A stretch of 64,000 nt of DNA from Limosilactobacillus panis. Lineage in GTDB: Bacteria; Bacillota; Bacilli; Lactobacillales; Lactobacillaceae. The notes beneath the pieces are model-generated. The model searched no databases. It was not told the DNA's origin and was given only the letters and a program-made list of their open reading frames with translations. Below are positions 52,851 through 63,532 of the stretch, piece by piece (position 1 is the stretch's first letter; the number at the start of each line of letters is the position of its first letter). A program made the translations under genes and the position numbers. The stretch lies in NCBI RefSeq assembly GCF_019797825.1, contig NZ_CP081855.1:1860001-1924000 (forward strand), given 5' to 3'.

Positions 52851-54332
52851 TTGGCTACAGAAAATAAAGCTGTTATTACATTATTTGGTGCAACTGGTGA
52901 CCTTGCTAAGCGGAAGTTGTACACCGCCCTCTTCAAGCTCTACCAAAAGGGCTACTTGCAAGACCACTTTGCACTGCTCGGAACTTCTCGTCATCCATAC
53001 ACCGACGAAGAATTCCAACAAGTTGTTCGGGACTCAATCAAGGATGTTGAAGAAACTCGCAAGGGCGAAGCTGCTGACTTCTCCAAGCACTTCTTCTACA
53101 AGTCACATGACGTTACCAAGCCTGAACACTACACAATCCTAAAGAAGCGGATTGAAGAACTGGACAAGCAGTTTGGCACAGAAGGCAACCGCTTATTCTA
53201 CATGTCCATGGCTCCCCAATTCTTTGGCACTATTGCCATGAACCTGAAGAAGCAAGACCTACTTTCTGACGACGGCTTTAACCGCCTGGTTATCGAAAAG
53301 CCATTCGGTCGTGACTTTGACTCCGCTAAGAAGCTGAACGACGAACTGTCCAAGACCTTCGATGAAAACCAAATCTTCCGGATTGACCACTACCTGGGTA
53401 AGGAAATGGTTCAAAACATCCAAGCCCTACGCTTTGGTAACACCATCATCGAATCTTTGTGGAACAACCGTTACATCGACAACATCCAAGTTACCCTGAG
53501 TGAAAAGCTCGGTGTCGAAGAACGTGCTGGTTATTACGACAACTCTGGTGCCCTTCGTGACATGGTTCAAAACCACATTATGCAAATCGTTGCCCAATTG
53601 GCAATGGAACAACCTGTTTCATTTACCGATACCGACGTTCGGGTTGAAAAGATTAAGGCATTACGGAGTCTCCGTGTCTACACCCCATCCGAAGCCGCCG
53701 CTAACTTTGTTCGTGGTCAATACGATGCTGGGAACGGTACTGAAGCATACCGTGACGCAGATGGTGTTGCGCCTGATTCTGGTACCGAAACTTTCGTAGC
53801 TGCCAAATTAATGTTTGACAACTACCGTTGGTCTGGTGTGCCATTCTACGTTCGGACTGGTAAGAAGTTAGCCGACAAGTTCACCCGAATTGACGTTGTC
53901 TTCAAGAAGCCATTGATCGATATCTTCGCTGACCCTCGTCACGAAAGCGACCAAACCTTGAACTCCAACGTTTTGACAATCTTTGTTGAACCTAAGTCTG
54001 GCTTTGCTATGCAATTAAACGCTAAGCGCGCTGGCCAAGGCTTCACGACCCAACCAGTCGACCTGAAGTACCTGCAAAGTGATACCGACAAGAAGGAATC
54101 CCCAGAACCATACGAACGTCTCTTCCACGATGCTCTGGAAGGTAACCACACCAACTTCGCATCATGGGCTGAAATTGCCTATGCTTGGAAGTTCGTTGAC
54201 GTAATTCGGAAGCTTTGGGACATTGAAAAGCCACAGTTCCCTAATTACGTACCAGGCTCAATGGGCCCTGCAGCCTCTGATGAACTGCTTGCCCGTGATG
54301 GTCGCCAATGGGTCTACCGTTTAAACCACTAA
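52851..54332 (+). CDS. zwf: Glucose-6-phosphate 1-dehydrogenase
   Basis: The 493-residue enzyme oxidises glucose-6-phosphate to 6-phosphogluconolactone with NADP. The nucleotide loop [18 protein letters not shown], the active-site RIDHYLGKE and the late [10 protein letters not shown] block are diagnostic. The TTG at 52851 is chosen because AAGGAG lies 8-13 bases before it and the protein then starts at the usual point; the open frame extends 71 codons further but has no ribosome site there. A TATAAT box is at 52800-52805. gnd follows after a terminator. It feeds the phosphoketolase pathway. Confidence 0.95.
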   Translation: MATENKAVITLFGATGDLAKRKLYTALFKLYQKGYLQDHFALLGTSRHPYTDEEFQQVVRDSIKDVEETRKGEAADFSKHFFYKSHDVTKPEHYTILKKRIEELDKQFGTEGNRLFYMSMAPQFFGTIAMNLKKQDLLSDDGFNRLVIEKPFGRDFDSAKKLNDELSKTFDENQIFRIDHYLGKEMVQNIQALRFGNTIIESLWNNRYIDNIQVTLSEKLGVEERAGYYDNSGALRDMVQNHIMQIVAQLAMEQPVSFTDTDVRVEKIKALRSLRVYTPSEAAANFVRGQYDAGNGTEAYRDADGVAPDSGTETFVAAKLMFDNYRWSGVPFYVRTGKKLADKFTRIDVVFKKPLIDIFADPRHESDQTLNSNVLTIFVEPKSGFAMQLNAKRAGQGFTTQPVDLKYLQSDTDKKESPEPYERLFHDALEGNHTNFASWAEIAYAWKFVDVIRKLWDIEKPQFPNYVPGSMGPAASDELLARDGRQWVYRLNH

Positions 54333-54339
54333 TATACTC

Positions 54340-54376
54340 AAAAACGTTTTAAGAATTTTCTTAAAACGTTTTTTGT
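54340..54376 (+). terminator. Intrinsic terminator of zwf
   Basis: AAAACGTTTTAAGAA and TTCTTAAAACGTTTT pair, followed by TTG and T-rich sequence. Confidence 0.8.
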
Positions 54377-54468
54377 TATTAGATATCGGTTGCACTGTTA
54401 AATATTTTTGTTATAATGGACATTGTGAAAATAATTACATGTTTTTCTTTAAGAGGAGAGTGACTTTA

Positions 54469-55902
54469 ATGTCAGAGAATAAAGCACAAATCGGTGTTGT
54501 CGGTTTAGCTGTCATGGGTAAAAACCTTGCATTAAACATTGAAAGTCGGGGCTTCACTGTCGGTGTCTACAACCGTCACCGTAACCGGACTGACGAAATG
54601 ATGAAGGACCACAGCGACAAGAAGCTTGTTCCTAGTTACACAATTAAGGACTTCGTTGACTCCCTTGAAAAGCCACGGCGGATCTTGCTGATGGTTAAGG
54701 CTGGTAAGCCAACCGATGCCGTTATTGATGAATTACTCCCTCTGCTTGACAAAGGTGATGTTCTGATTGATGGTGGGAACACTAACTTCCACGACACCAT
54801 GGCTCGGAATGCTAAGCTGGACAAGTCCGGTATTAACTTCATCGGCATGGGTGTTTCCGGTGGTGAACTTGGTGCCCTCCACGGTCCTGCCCTGATGCCA
54901 GGTGGTCAAAAAGAAGCTTATGACTTAGTTGCTCCTATTTTGACTCAAATCGCTGCCAAGGCTGAAGATGGCAAACCATGTGTTACCTATGTTGGTCCTA
55001 ACGGTGCCGGCCACTACGTAAAGATGGTCCACAACGGGATCGAATACGGTGACGAAGAGTTAATTGACGAAAGTTATAACATTATGCGAAACGTCTTGAA
55101 GATGCCAGTTGATGACATTGCTAAGACCTTCGCAGAATGGAACAAGGGTGAACTATCCAGTTACCTGGTTGACATCACTGCTGACATTCTGACCCGTAAG
55201 GATGACCTTGGTGATGACAAGAGCAAGCCAATTGTTGACATGATTCTTGACCGTGGTGCCAACAAGGGTACTGGTAAGTGGAGTTCTGAAACAGCCCTTG
55301 AAAGTGGCGCTCCACAATCCGTTATTACTGAAGCCGTTTACGCTCGTTACATCTCCATGATGAAGGACGAACGGGTTGCCGCAAGCAAGGTCTTACCTGA
55401 AGAAACGGAAGCCATCTCCATTGATGACAAGAAGGAACTGATTGAAAAGGTTCGTGAAGCTCTCTACTTCGGTAAGGTTATGTCCTACGCACAAGGATTC
55501 GAACAAATGCGAATCGACTCCGAACGTTACAACTGGAACCTGAAGATGGGTGAATTAGCACAGATTTGGCGTGCCGGTTGCATCATTCGTGCCCAATTCC
55601 TGCAAAACATCACTGATGCCTTCGACAAGAACCCTGACTTGAAGAACCTTCTTCTTGACGACTACTTCAAGGACATCGCTAAGAAGTACCAAAAGGCTAT
55701 TCGGGACATCGTTGCCCTTGCTGTTAAGGCTGGTATCCCTGTTCCTGCTCTTAGCGCTGCAATTAGCTACTACGACTCCTACCGTGCAGAAGTTGTTCCT
55801 GCTAACCTGCTGCAAGCACAACGTGACTACTTCGGTGCTCACACTTATGAACGTGTTGACCGCCCAGGTAACTACCACTACACTTGGTACAAAGAACAAT
55901 AA
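54469..55902 (+). CDS. gnd: 6-phosphogluconate dehydrogenase, decarboxylating
   Basis: The 477-residue enzyme makes ribulose-5-phosphate, CO2 and [24 protein letters not shown] is the coenzyme loop with GxAx[20 protein letters not shown] the substrate block and [20 protein letters not shown] the catalytic lysine region. The ATG at 54469 follows AGAGGAGAG. It lies directly downstream of zwf but has its own promoter region, since a terminator separates them. Confidence 0.96.
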   Translation: MSENKAQIGVVGLAVMGKNLALNIESRGFTVGVYNRHRNRTDEMMKDHSDKKLVPSYTIKDFVDSLEKPRRILLMVKAGKPTDAVIDELLPLLDKGDVLIDGGNTNFHDTMARNAKLDKSGINFIGMGVSGGELGALHGPALMPGGQKEAYDLVAPILTQIAAKAEDGKPCVTYVGPNGAGHYVKMVHNGIEYGDEELIDESYNIMRNVLKMPVDDIAKTFAEWNKGELSSYLVDITADILTRKDDLGDDKSKPIVDMILDRGANKGTGKWSSETALESGAPQSVITEAVYARYISMMKDERVAASKVLPEETEAISIDDKKELIEKVREALYFGKVMSYAQGFEQMRIDSERYNWNLKMGELAQIWRAGCIIRAQFLQNITDAFDKNPDLKNLLLDDYFKDIAKKYQKAIRDIVALAVKAGIPVPALSAAISYYDSYRAEVVPANLLQAQRDYFGAHTYERVDRPGNYHYTWYKEQ

Positions 55903-55925
55903 AATCATTGCTACTGAATCCTACA

Positions 55926-55960
55926 AGGGGACCGGAACTTTCCGGTCCTCTCTTTTTTTA
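55926..55960 (+). terminator. Intrinsic terminator of gnd
   Basis: GGGACCGGAA and TTCCGGTCC pair, followed by TCTCTTTTTTTATT. Confidence 0.85.
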
Positions 55961-56107
55961 TTGGCCGAAATAAAACTTTACCTTGTCCCTGTTGCCGCCT
56001 TTCAAATGTGGTTTGACCGCCATTTCACAACCTTTTGTCCGTGCCCGTCCATGATTAAAGATTAAAGGTACCAACAATTTTAATCGTAAAAGTTTACTAA
56101 AAAGATA

Positions 56108-56156
56108 TTGACATATTTATTGAAAGCGCTTAACATAATGGCTGTAAGCTATTATT
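56108..56156 (+). promoter_or_regulatory. Promoter with two operators before the LacS-type symporter
   Basis: TTGACA (56108-56113) and TAACAT (56131-56136) are 17 bases apart. Operator 1 TGAAAGCGCTTAAC is at 56121-56134, and half-operator 2 TGTAAGCTATTATT at 56143-56156. Offsets from the -35 box (13 and 35 bases) are the same as in the GH32 promoter at 12957. Confidence 0.75.
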
Positions 56157-56185
56157 TAATTTTACGTAGAAAAGGGGAGTCAATA

Positions 56186-58129
56186 ATGGATAAGCAAGAG
56201 CCACATAAAGTTCGTTCGCGCCTCGCATACTCACTCGGTGCGTTTGGACATGATGCCTTCTTTGCATTACTTTCTACTTACTTTATGATGTACGTTACCG
56301 GTCACCTGTTTACGTCCGGTAACAAGTCCTTTGATAACCGGATGGTCGGATACGTTACGATGATCATCATGATTCTCCGGATTGTGGAATTACTGATTGA
56401 CCCATTGATTGGTAATGCCATCGACCGGACCAAGACCAAATGGGGGAAGTTTAAGCCATGGGTTGTTGGCGGTGGTGTTATTTCTGCCGTCCTCCTGGCC
56501 GCACTGTTCACCCCACTTGGCGGTCTGAACGTTTCTAGTCCAATCATGTACCTGGTTGTCTTTGCTATCATCTACATCATCATGGATGTCTTCTATTCCT
56601 TCAATGATGTTGGTTTCTGGTCCATGGTTCCAGCCATGTCATTCGATTCACACGAACGTGACAAGATTGCTACCTTCGCCCGGGTTGGTTCAACCATCGG
56701 TGGACAAATCATCGGTTTTGTTATCATGCCAATGGTTCTGTTCTTCTCCATCAATCAAAACGGTGGGACCGGTGACGACCGTGGTTGGTTCATCTTCGCC
56801 GTTATCGTTGCTGCTATTTCGGCAATCACTGCAATCGGTGTGGGGATGTTTACCCACGAACAAAAGTCACTGCTTCGTGAAAATAAGGAGCAAACTAAGT
56901 TAAAGGATATCCTGCACATCCTGATCAAGAACGACCAATTGTTGGCAATTGCGATGTCCTACCTGTTCTTCACTACTGGTCAAACTCTGTTGAACAGTTT
57001 TGAACTGTACTACTTCACTTATGTTCTTGGTAACTCTAAGGCCTTCTCAATCCTGGGTGGTCTGAACACGGTTGTCGGTGTTATCTCCGTCTTCGCCTTC
57101 CCACTTTTCTCAGGTAAGATTGGGCGTCACAAGCTCTTCTATGGTGCTGCAACGATTGAAGTCCTTGGTGCTGTAATTTTTGCCTTTGCTGGTAAGTCAT
57201 TAGCACTTGTCCTGCTCGGTGCCGAATTGTTCTTCATTCCACAACCAATCATCTTCCTGGTTGTTTTGATGACGATTACCGACTCTGTTGAATATGGTCA
57301 ATTAAAGCTTGGTCACCGTGATGAATCGTTGACCTTGTCAATTCGGCCACTGCTTGATAAGTTCGGTGGTGCCGTTGCTAATGGTGTTGTTGGTGCCGCT
57401 ACTGTTGCTGCTGGAATGACTGGTGGTGCTACAGCCGCTACTGTTACTGCTCACGGCGTTAGCGTCTTCAAGATTTACATGTTCTTAATTCCAATTGCCT
57501 TAATTCTTGTTGGTATCATTATCTTCGCCCTTAAGGTTAAGTTGGATGAAAAGTCTCACGCCAAGATTGTGGCTAAGTTGGAACAAACTTGGGGTAAGCA
57601 CCTTGGTGAAGAAGGCAATGACCAAAACGCCACTGCTGAAGAAGCCGCTCCACAACCACAAGCTGGCGTTACTAACATCCCAGCTCCGGTTGCTGGTGAA
57701 GTTGTTAACCTCAAGGACGTCAGTGATCCAGCATTTGCTGAAGGTAAGATGGGACAAGGATTTGCTATCAAGCCAGCTGACGGTAAGGTTTACGCACCAT
57801 TTGCTGGTACCGTTCGGGCAACCTTCTCAACTCGTCACGCGGTTGGGTTAGTTTCCGACAACGGAATTGCCCTCCTGATTCACATCGGTGTTGATACCGT
57901 GAAGTTACATGGTACTGGTTTCGTAACCTACTTCACTAAGGGTCAACACGTTGACAAGGGTCAAGAACTCATGGAATTCTGGGACCCAACTATTAAGAAG
58001 GCGGGACTTGATGACACGGTTATCGTCACCGTCACTAATAGTGAAAACTTCGCCTTTGAAATGTTAGCCAAGGCTGGCGACAAGGTCACCGACAAGGACA
58101 ACATTATGAAAGTCACGAAGAAAGACTAA
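56186..58129 (+). CDS. LacS-type glycoside:cation symporter with PTS EIIA domain
   Basis: The 647-residue protein has a GPH-family membrane part (12 segments; SRLAYSLGAFGHDAFFALLS, then DPLIGNAIDRTKTKWGKFKPW) and a C-terminal EIIA-Glc-like domain. The EIIA domain has IPAPVAGEVVNL at the start and the phosphorylatable histidine in LLIHIGVDTVKLHG. LacS/RafP relatives import lactose, galactose, raffinose or sucrose and are tuned by HPr-P. No glycosidase is adjacent, but the promoter copies that of the GH32 gene. The ATG at 56186 follows GGGGAG; upstream in-frame sequence is promoter. Confidence 0.92.
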   Translation: MDKQEPHKVRSRLAYSLGAFGHDAFFALLSTYFMMYVTGHLFTSGNKSFDNRMVGYVTMIIMILRIVELLIDPLIGNAIDRTKTKWGKFKPWVVGGGVISAVLLAALFTPLGGLNVSSPIMYLVVFAIIYIIMDVFYSFNDVGFWSMVPAMSFDSHERDKIATFARVGSTIGGQIIGFVIMPMVLFFSINQNGGTGDDRGWFIFAVIVAAISAITAIGVGMFTHEQKSLLRENKEQTKLKDILHILIKNDQLLAIAMSYLFFTTGQTLLNSFELYYFTYVLGNSKAFSILGGLNTVVGVISVFAFPLFSGKIGRHKLFYGAATIEVLGAVIFAFAGKSLALVLLGAELFFIPQPIIFLVVLMTITDSVEYGQLKLGHRDESLTLSIRPLLDKFGGAVANGVVGAATVAAGMTGGATAATVTAHGVSVFKIYMFLIPIALILVGIIIFALKVKLDEKSHAKIVAKLEQTWGKHLGEEGNDQNATAEEAAPQPQAGVTNIPAPVAGEVVNLKDVSDPAFAEGKMGQGFAIKPADGKVYAPFAGTVRATFSTRHAVGLVSDNGIALLIHIGVDTVKLHGTGFVTYFTKGQHVDKGQELMEFWDPTIKKAGLDDTVIVTVTNSENFAFEMLAKAGDKVTDKDNIMKVTKKD

Positions 58130-58149
58130 TGTTATTTAGTTAAGTAAAA

Positions 58150-58186
58150 GGCTGACTGTCAGCAAACTACCAATCAGTCTTTTATA
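58150..58186 (+). terminator. Terminator of the LacS-type gene
   Basis: GACTG and CAGTC with flanking AAAGGCT/AGTCTTTT pairing form a modest stem followed by TTTATAGTTTT. Confidence 0.55.
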
Positions 58187-58189
58187 GTT

Positions 58190-58233
58190 TTAAAAAAGCA
58201 GGTCAGCGCTACTCGGCGTTGATCTGCTTTTGT
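58190..58233 (-). terminator. Terminator of serine hydrolase gene
   Basis: Minus strand: AAAGCAG-TCA-CGC and GCG-TGA-CTGCTTT pair with small bulges, then TTTAAAAC. The stem overlaps the last codons of the gene. Confidence 0.65.
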
Positions 58234-59264
58234 TCTGTCCGGTGGTCATCAAAGTAAGCATGCACTAGTTGACTGTTGACCACCCGTAATTCATGATAGG
58301 AAAGGTTATTGGCAAAGAGCATCACCGTCTGCTGGCTTTCCCAGTTACTGTAAAAGGTACATGAATACCCACTCAGGTAACCATTGGCGTGGAGATATGG
58401 GGCCTCGATATAGGCACCACCAAAGTAAGTCTCCCCTACTGCTTGCCGATTAGTAAACTGGGCCAGCATCGTGGGGTTATCAAGTACGCCATGGTACAAG
58501 AAGTACCAATAGGCTACCGGGGTACATAGGATATCGCCAGCCCCGAGCTCTTTTGACATGCGCTTTTGTAAGGTTGACCACCCCTGCTTTTTCCCCATCG
58601 CCTGAGTTACCCGGTGCCCGTTTGTAAGATGGTCAGCGAACTCCACCCGCACCCCCAGGGGTCCTAAAACTTTGTCCGCCAGGTAATTCTGGTACGACTG
58701 CCGGGTCGTCCGGTGAATAATGGCCGCTAAAAAGCTGAAGTCCACGTCAGAATAGCACCAACTAAATTTCCCCGTTGACCGGTAATGCTTTAACATATAC
58801 TGACTTTGGGCCGCTTCGTTTTCTAACGGTGCCGCTAACTTACCAGGGACGTTACGAAGGCCACTCGTGTGCATCATCAGCCGCCCTATTGTAATTTGCG
58901 AACTATTGGCCACCTGCGGGTAAAAAGCGCTCAGCGGCGTGCTCAGCACTAATTTTCCGGAAAGGACTAATTGGTTAATTGCCACCCCGGTCATCAGTTT
59001 CTGGAAGGAGGCAATCGGGATCAGGCGGTTTGTCCGGACCACCTGTTGGGAGTCCCTTGTTACCTGGTTGCTAACCACTTCTGGATGGTCACCAGGGCCA
59101 TTTATTAGGGCCAGCCCGTTGACGTGTTTTTGCAAAAGGAGGTGCTGAACCGCCTCCCTTTGTGCCGGGGTTGCTACCTGGGCCCAGACTAAGGTTGGCC
59201 TTAAAAAGCATCCTAAGCTAACACTTAAGACTAAAAAGAGGGTCCTCAGTCCGTGCTTGCTCAT
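58209..59264 (-). CDS. Secreted serine hydrolase, class C beta-lactamase-like
   Basis: The protein of about 351 residues begins with a signal peptide (LRTLFLVLSVSLGCFLRPTL, cleavage probably after VWAQ). The hydrolase fold follows, with the SxxK nucleophile motif in IASFQKLMTG, YSD in WCYSDVDF as the second catalytic motif, and MMHTSGLRN. These secreted esterase/DD-peptidase-like enzymes may act on cell-wall peptides or esters. The ATG at 59264 follows AAAGGGGA. No third KTG motif was identified with certainty. Confidence 0.83.
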   Translation of the reverse strand: MSKHGLRTLFLVLSVSLGCFLRPTLVWAQVATPAQREAVQHLLLQKHVNGLALINGPGDHPEVVSNQVTRDSQQVVRTNRLIPIASFQKLMTGVAINQLVLSGKLVLSTPLSAFYPQVANSSQITIGRLMMHTSGLRNVPGKLAAPLENEAAQSQYMLKHYRSTGKFSWCYSDVDFSFLAAIIHRTTRQSYQNYLADKVLGPLGVRVEFADHLTNGHRVTQAMGKKQGWSTLQKRMSKELGAGDILCTPVAYWYFLYHGVLDNPTMLAQFTNRQAVGETYFGGAYIEAPYLHANGYLSGYSCTFYSNWESQQTVMLFANNLSYHELRVVNSQLVHAYFDDHRTEQKQINAE

Positions 59265-59384
59265 TGTCTTATCCCCTTTCAATCTTTGTTTTCTATCTGA
59301 GATTTCCATTCTAACACAAACACAAAAACGGGTTTCCGTGCCAAAAACTGGTGACACTGGAACCCGTTTTAATCCGGGATTATG

Positions 59385-59846
59385 TTAGGCTTTATCAACG
59401 GCCGTTCGAACAACCAAGACGTCCACAGGGGCGTTCCGCTTTACATAGGAGGTAACGGATCCCATCACTGCCCGTTGCATCCGTGAAAGGCCACTAGCCC
59501 CAATCATGATCATGTCATTATGGTGGTCATGAATGAAGTCAAAGGAAATGATTGTCTTTGGGTTACCCAACCGAATGTGGATATCCATATTATCAAAGTC
59601 ATTCTTTTCCTTTGCTTCTTTTAACAGCTTGGTCAGGTATTCTTTTGACTTATCAACCAATTGATAAGCAATGCTCCCATCGGACATTCCCGCAAAGTTG
59701 TATGCCATTGCCCGGGTGTCAATAACGTTCAATACATCAACATGGGCACCGTTACGCTTAGCAACAAAGATTGCCCGTTCTAGTGCTAATTCTGCTTCCT
59801 TAGAACCATCAACTGGTACTAAGATATTTTGGTATTCTTGATCCAT
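59385..59846 (-). CDS. Universal stress protein, UspA family (second copy)
   Basis: The 153-residue protein begins QNILVPVDGSKEAELALE and has the nucleotide signature GASGLSRMQRAVMGSVTSYV. It resembles the protein at 24136-24597 in length and motifs but not closely in the middle. GGAGGC precedes the ATG. Probably ATP-binding and cytosolic. Confidence 0.93.
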   Translation of the reverse strand: MDQEYQNILVPVDGSKEAELALERAIFVAKRNGAHVDVLNVIDTRAMAYNFAGMSDGSIAYQLVDKSKEYLTKLLKEAKEKNDFDNMDIHIRLGNPKTIISFDFIHDHHNDMIMIGASGLSRMQRAVMGSVTSYVKRNAPVDVLVVRTAVDKA

Positions 59847-59947
59847 ATCTCTAAGCCTCCAATGCAGCTTTTTTCCTATGTAACTATTGTACCATTAAAT
59901 TACCGGGATAAGTAAGGATTCACGCGAACTCGCGTATTTTTTCACAA

Positions 59948-59976
59948 TTGACAATTACGGCTAAATCACCTACAAT
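59948..59976 (+). promoter_or_regulatory. Promoter of the Lrp-family gene
   Basis: TTGACA (59948-59953), 17 bases, TACAAT (59971-59976): near consensus. Confidence 0.75.
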
Positions 59977-60053
59977 TCAATCAATACATTAAGCTAATAT
60001 GAGAATAATAACATTATTATTTAATCATATAGAGAAATGAGGCTGGGAACTTT

Positions 60054-60527
60054 ATGGATAAAATCGACCGCAAAATTATTAACTCTTTGCAAGAGAATGC
60101 CCGGGTGTCATTAAAGGAACTCTCTAAGAAATGTTTCATTTCCTCGCCTGCAATCGCCGCCCGCATTACTAAGCTGGAAAAGGCGGGGGTGATCAATGGC
60201 TACCACTCTTCCATTAACATGGAAAAAATTGGCTTCCACGTCCGGGCCTTTATCCAGGTCCAGTTGGAACCACGGCAAAAAAAGGAATTCTATCCCTTCG
60301 TCCAGAGTGTGCCCAACGTTGTCGAATGTAACTGCGTAACGGGCGATTATTCCGAAATTATGGAGGTTGTCTTTCCCTCAACCACCAACTTGGACGATTT
60401 CATCAACACCATCCAGCAACGCTTTGGAAAAACTAGTACCCAGATTGTCTTTAGTACCAGCGTCAACCACCGGGGAATCCACCTGGCAAACGAAGATGAC
60501 GACGAGAACGATAAACTAAGCGAATAA
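60054..60527 (+). CDS. Lrp/AsnC-family regulator
   Basis: The 157-residue protein has the AsnC helix-turn-helix (IDRKIINSLQENARVSLKEL, then CFISSPAIAARITKLEKAGVI) and a C-terminal RAM ligand domain (FIQVQLEPRQKKEF, VVECNCVTGDYSEIMEV). Such regulators respond to amino acids. The neighbouring convergent gene is a dicarboxylate/amino-acid symporter, a possible target. The start lies right behind the repeat motif GAGGCTGGGA (60039-60048), whose GAGG may serve as ribosome site. Confidence 0.9.
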   Translation: MDKIDRKIINSLQENARVSLKELSKKCFISSPAIAARITKLEKAGVINGYHSSINMEKIGFHVRAFIQVQLEPRQKKEFYPFVQSVPNVVECNCVTGDYSEIMEVVFPSTTNLDDFINTIQQRFGKTSTQIVFSTSVNHRGIHLANEDDDENDKLSE

Positions 60528-60540
60528 TAAAAAGGACGCA

Positions 60541-60583
60541 GAAAGGCCGAGACGAAATAATTTTCATCCCGGCCTTTCTTATC
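60541..60583. terminator. Bidirectional terminator
   Basis: GAAAGGCCGAGACGAAA and TTTCATCCCGGCCTTTC pair between two convergent genes, followed by TTATC. Confidence 0.8.
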
Positions 60584-60590
60584 GCAATTA

Positions 60591-61874
60591 TTACTTATTC
60601 TTTCCGTAATTATCAATAAACTTGTTGTACTGGTCACGATCTAACGACTTTTCTGATTCACCGATAACCAGGGTCGCAATTGAGTTGCCGACAACGTTAA
60701 CGGCTGTCCGGCCCATGTCGACAAACCGGTCAATCCCGGCGATGAACGTCAGCCCCGCCATTGGTACCCCAATGGTGGAAACACTAGCGAGTAGGACAAC
60801 AAAGGATGCCCCAGGCACACCCGCCATCCCTTTACTAGTAATCATTAACACAATTAGCAGGGTAATCTGGTGGGCAAGGGTTAAGTGCAGACCATAAGCT
60901 TGGGCCAAAAAGATTGCGGCAAGGGACTGATAAATAGCAGACCCATCAAGGTTAAAAGTGTAACCAGTTGGGATAACAAAGGAGGTGATTCCCTTATCAA
61001 CCCCCATCTCATGAGTTTTCTTCATCAACCGAGGGAGGGTAACTTCTGAACTAGCGGTTGTAAACGCCAGAACAATTTCATCCCAGATAACCCGCATTGT
61101 TTTCCAGTAACGCAAGTGGAAGAGATGGGCGGTAATTCCGAGAATAACGATAATAAAAATCAGCATCGTGGCGTAGGCAATCAGGATAAAGTAGCCAAGC
61201 GGGAGCAGTGCATCTAGCCCCATTTCCGCAATGGTCATCCCAATCAGACCGAAGATCCCAACTGGGGCGAACTTCATTACCCAGTTAGTAACCTTGAACA
61301 TTACTTCAGAAACCCCGTTTAAAACATCAATTAAAATTTTGGCTTTCTCACCGACCGCAGCAATTCCCAGCCCAAACAGGACGGAGAACAAGATCACTGG
61401 CATCATGTCACCGTCAGACATCGATTTAAAAATATTTGTCGGAATGATTGACAGGACTAAAGGCCAAAAGCCACTGTCATGGGCCGCGTGCTTGGCAGTC
61501 GACATGTATTGAGAAATATCCGTTGCGTGAAGGTCATGGATATTAATAAACGTTCCGGGGTGGGTCAAGTTGGCCATCCCGATACCAAGAATCAGGGCAA
61601 TCGTTGTCAAAATTTCAAAGTAGATCAAGGTCTTGGCCCCAATCCGGCCCAGTTTCTTAATATCACCAATGTTAGCAATCCCTACTGTTAAGCAGGAAAC
61701 AACGATTGGCATAACGATCATTTGGATCAGGCGGATAAAGATTGTCCCCAGACTTTGCATCACTGTGATGGCACTATTATTTTGGTAGAAAATCACTCCA
61801 CAGATAATTCCCAAAACTAAACCAATCATAATTTGCCATCCCATGCTTAGACGGCTGAACCGATAATGTTTCAC
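60591..61874 (-). CDS. Dicarboxylate/amino acid:cation symporter (DAACS, GltP-type)
   Basis: The 427-residue protein has the glutamate-transporter fold. The serine-rich hairpin TTASSEVTLPRLM, PTGYTFNLDGSAIYQ and MITSKGMAGVPGASFVVL are the diagnostic blocks for substrate and cation binding. It takes up glutamate, aspartate or a C4-dicarboxylate with H+ or Na+. Length is normal. GGGAGAGAAGG lies before the ATG. Confidence 0.92.
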   Translation of the reverse strand: MKHYRFSRLSMGWQIMIGLVLGIICGVIFYQNNSAITVMQSLGTIFIRLIQMIVMPIVVSCLTVGIANIGDIKKLGRIGAKTLIYFEILTTIALILGIGMANLTHPGTFINIHDLHATDISQYMSTAKHAAHDSGFWPLVLSIIPTNIFKSMSDGDMMPVILFSVLFGLGIAAVGEKAKILIDVLNGVSEVMFKVTNWVMKFAPVGIFGLIGMTIAEMGLDALLPLGYFILIAYATMLIFIIVILGITAHLFHLRYWKTMRVIWDEIVLAFTTASSEVTLPRLMKKTHEMGVDKGITSFVIPTGYTFNLDGSAIYQSLAAIFLAQAYGLHLTLAHQITLLIVLMITSKGMAGVPGASFVVLLASVSTIGVPMAGLTFIAGIDRFVDMGRTAVNVVGNSIATLVIGESEKSLDRDQYNKFIDNYGKNK

Positions 61875-62430
61875 TTTTACATCCTTCTCTCCCTTTCAAT
61901 GTCAGTGAATACTTTATCACATGTCGGCTTACTTTTCACTAACTGATAGGGTAAAATACGAACAGAATCATTATATTTATATAGCAAGTTCACTATTTAT
62001 AAATAACACTTTTCTAGGAATGATGATAGTAAAGTTCTGGTTTTGTCTGAAATAGCCTGGATATAAAATAATAATATACCTTTTTTACCACAATATTGCC
62101 CTAGTATCCGTCCTTATCGTTTGGCTAAAATATTCTACAATTGTCCGGATTTGCTTTTTAAATTTTTTTGAAAAAATATTTATTCTGGTCTTTATTCACT
62201 ATTTAAAAATCACAGCAACTTTAAATATCGTCTTCTCCCTGCCAAATAAAAATGCTGGCTAGGCATTGGCTCACCTAGTCGGCATTTTCAACTTTCTTTA
62301 ACGTTGCAACGTGTTCTGCAGTACACGCTAAAACAACCGAAGCCGACGCTTACAGCGTCAACTCCGGTTGCCGTACTTCTACTTTTACATAGCCGTAACG
62401 TGCTCCACCCCCACGGGCCTAGTGCCTAAC
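61875..62430. other. Intergenic region with hairpins, no gene seen
   Basis: The first 360 bases are AT-rich, contain the symporter promoter region and no credible frame. From 62249 there are structures. A terminator-like stem lies at 62249-62289 (AATGC/GCATT plus CTAGG/CCTAG). A short hairpin CGTGT/ACACG lies at 62310-62327. A larger one has CAACCG/CGGTTG outside and GACGCT/AGCGTC inside, 62334-62370. They might form part of the galR 3' region or an independent RNA. Confidence 0.4.
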
Positions 62431-62470
62431 AGAAAAAAAGGCTGGCGCCTTCTGCGCCAACCGTTTTCCC
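62431..62470 (-). terminator. Intrinsic terminator of galR
   Basis: Minus strand: GGTTGGCGCAGAAGGCGCCAGCC is a strong self-complementary stem, followed by seven T. Confidence 0.85.
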
Positions 62471-62511
62471 ATGTTAGTCATACGGCCCTCTTCGGGGGGT
62501 TCCGCACTCAT

Positions 62512-63519
<1,008 letters not shown>

Positions 63520-63532
63520 TCAGCTTTAATCA

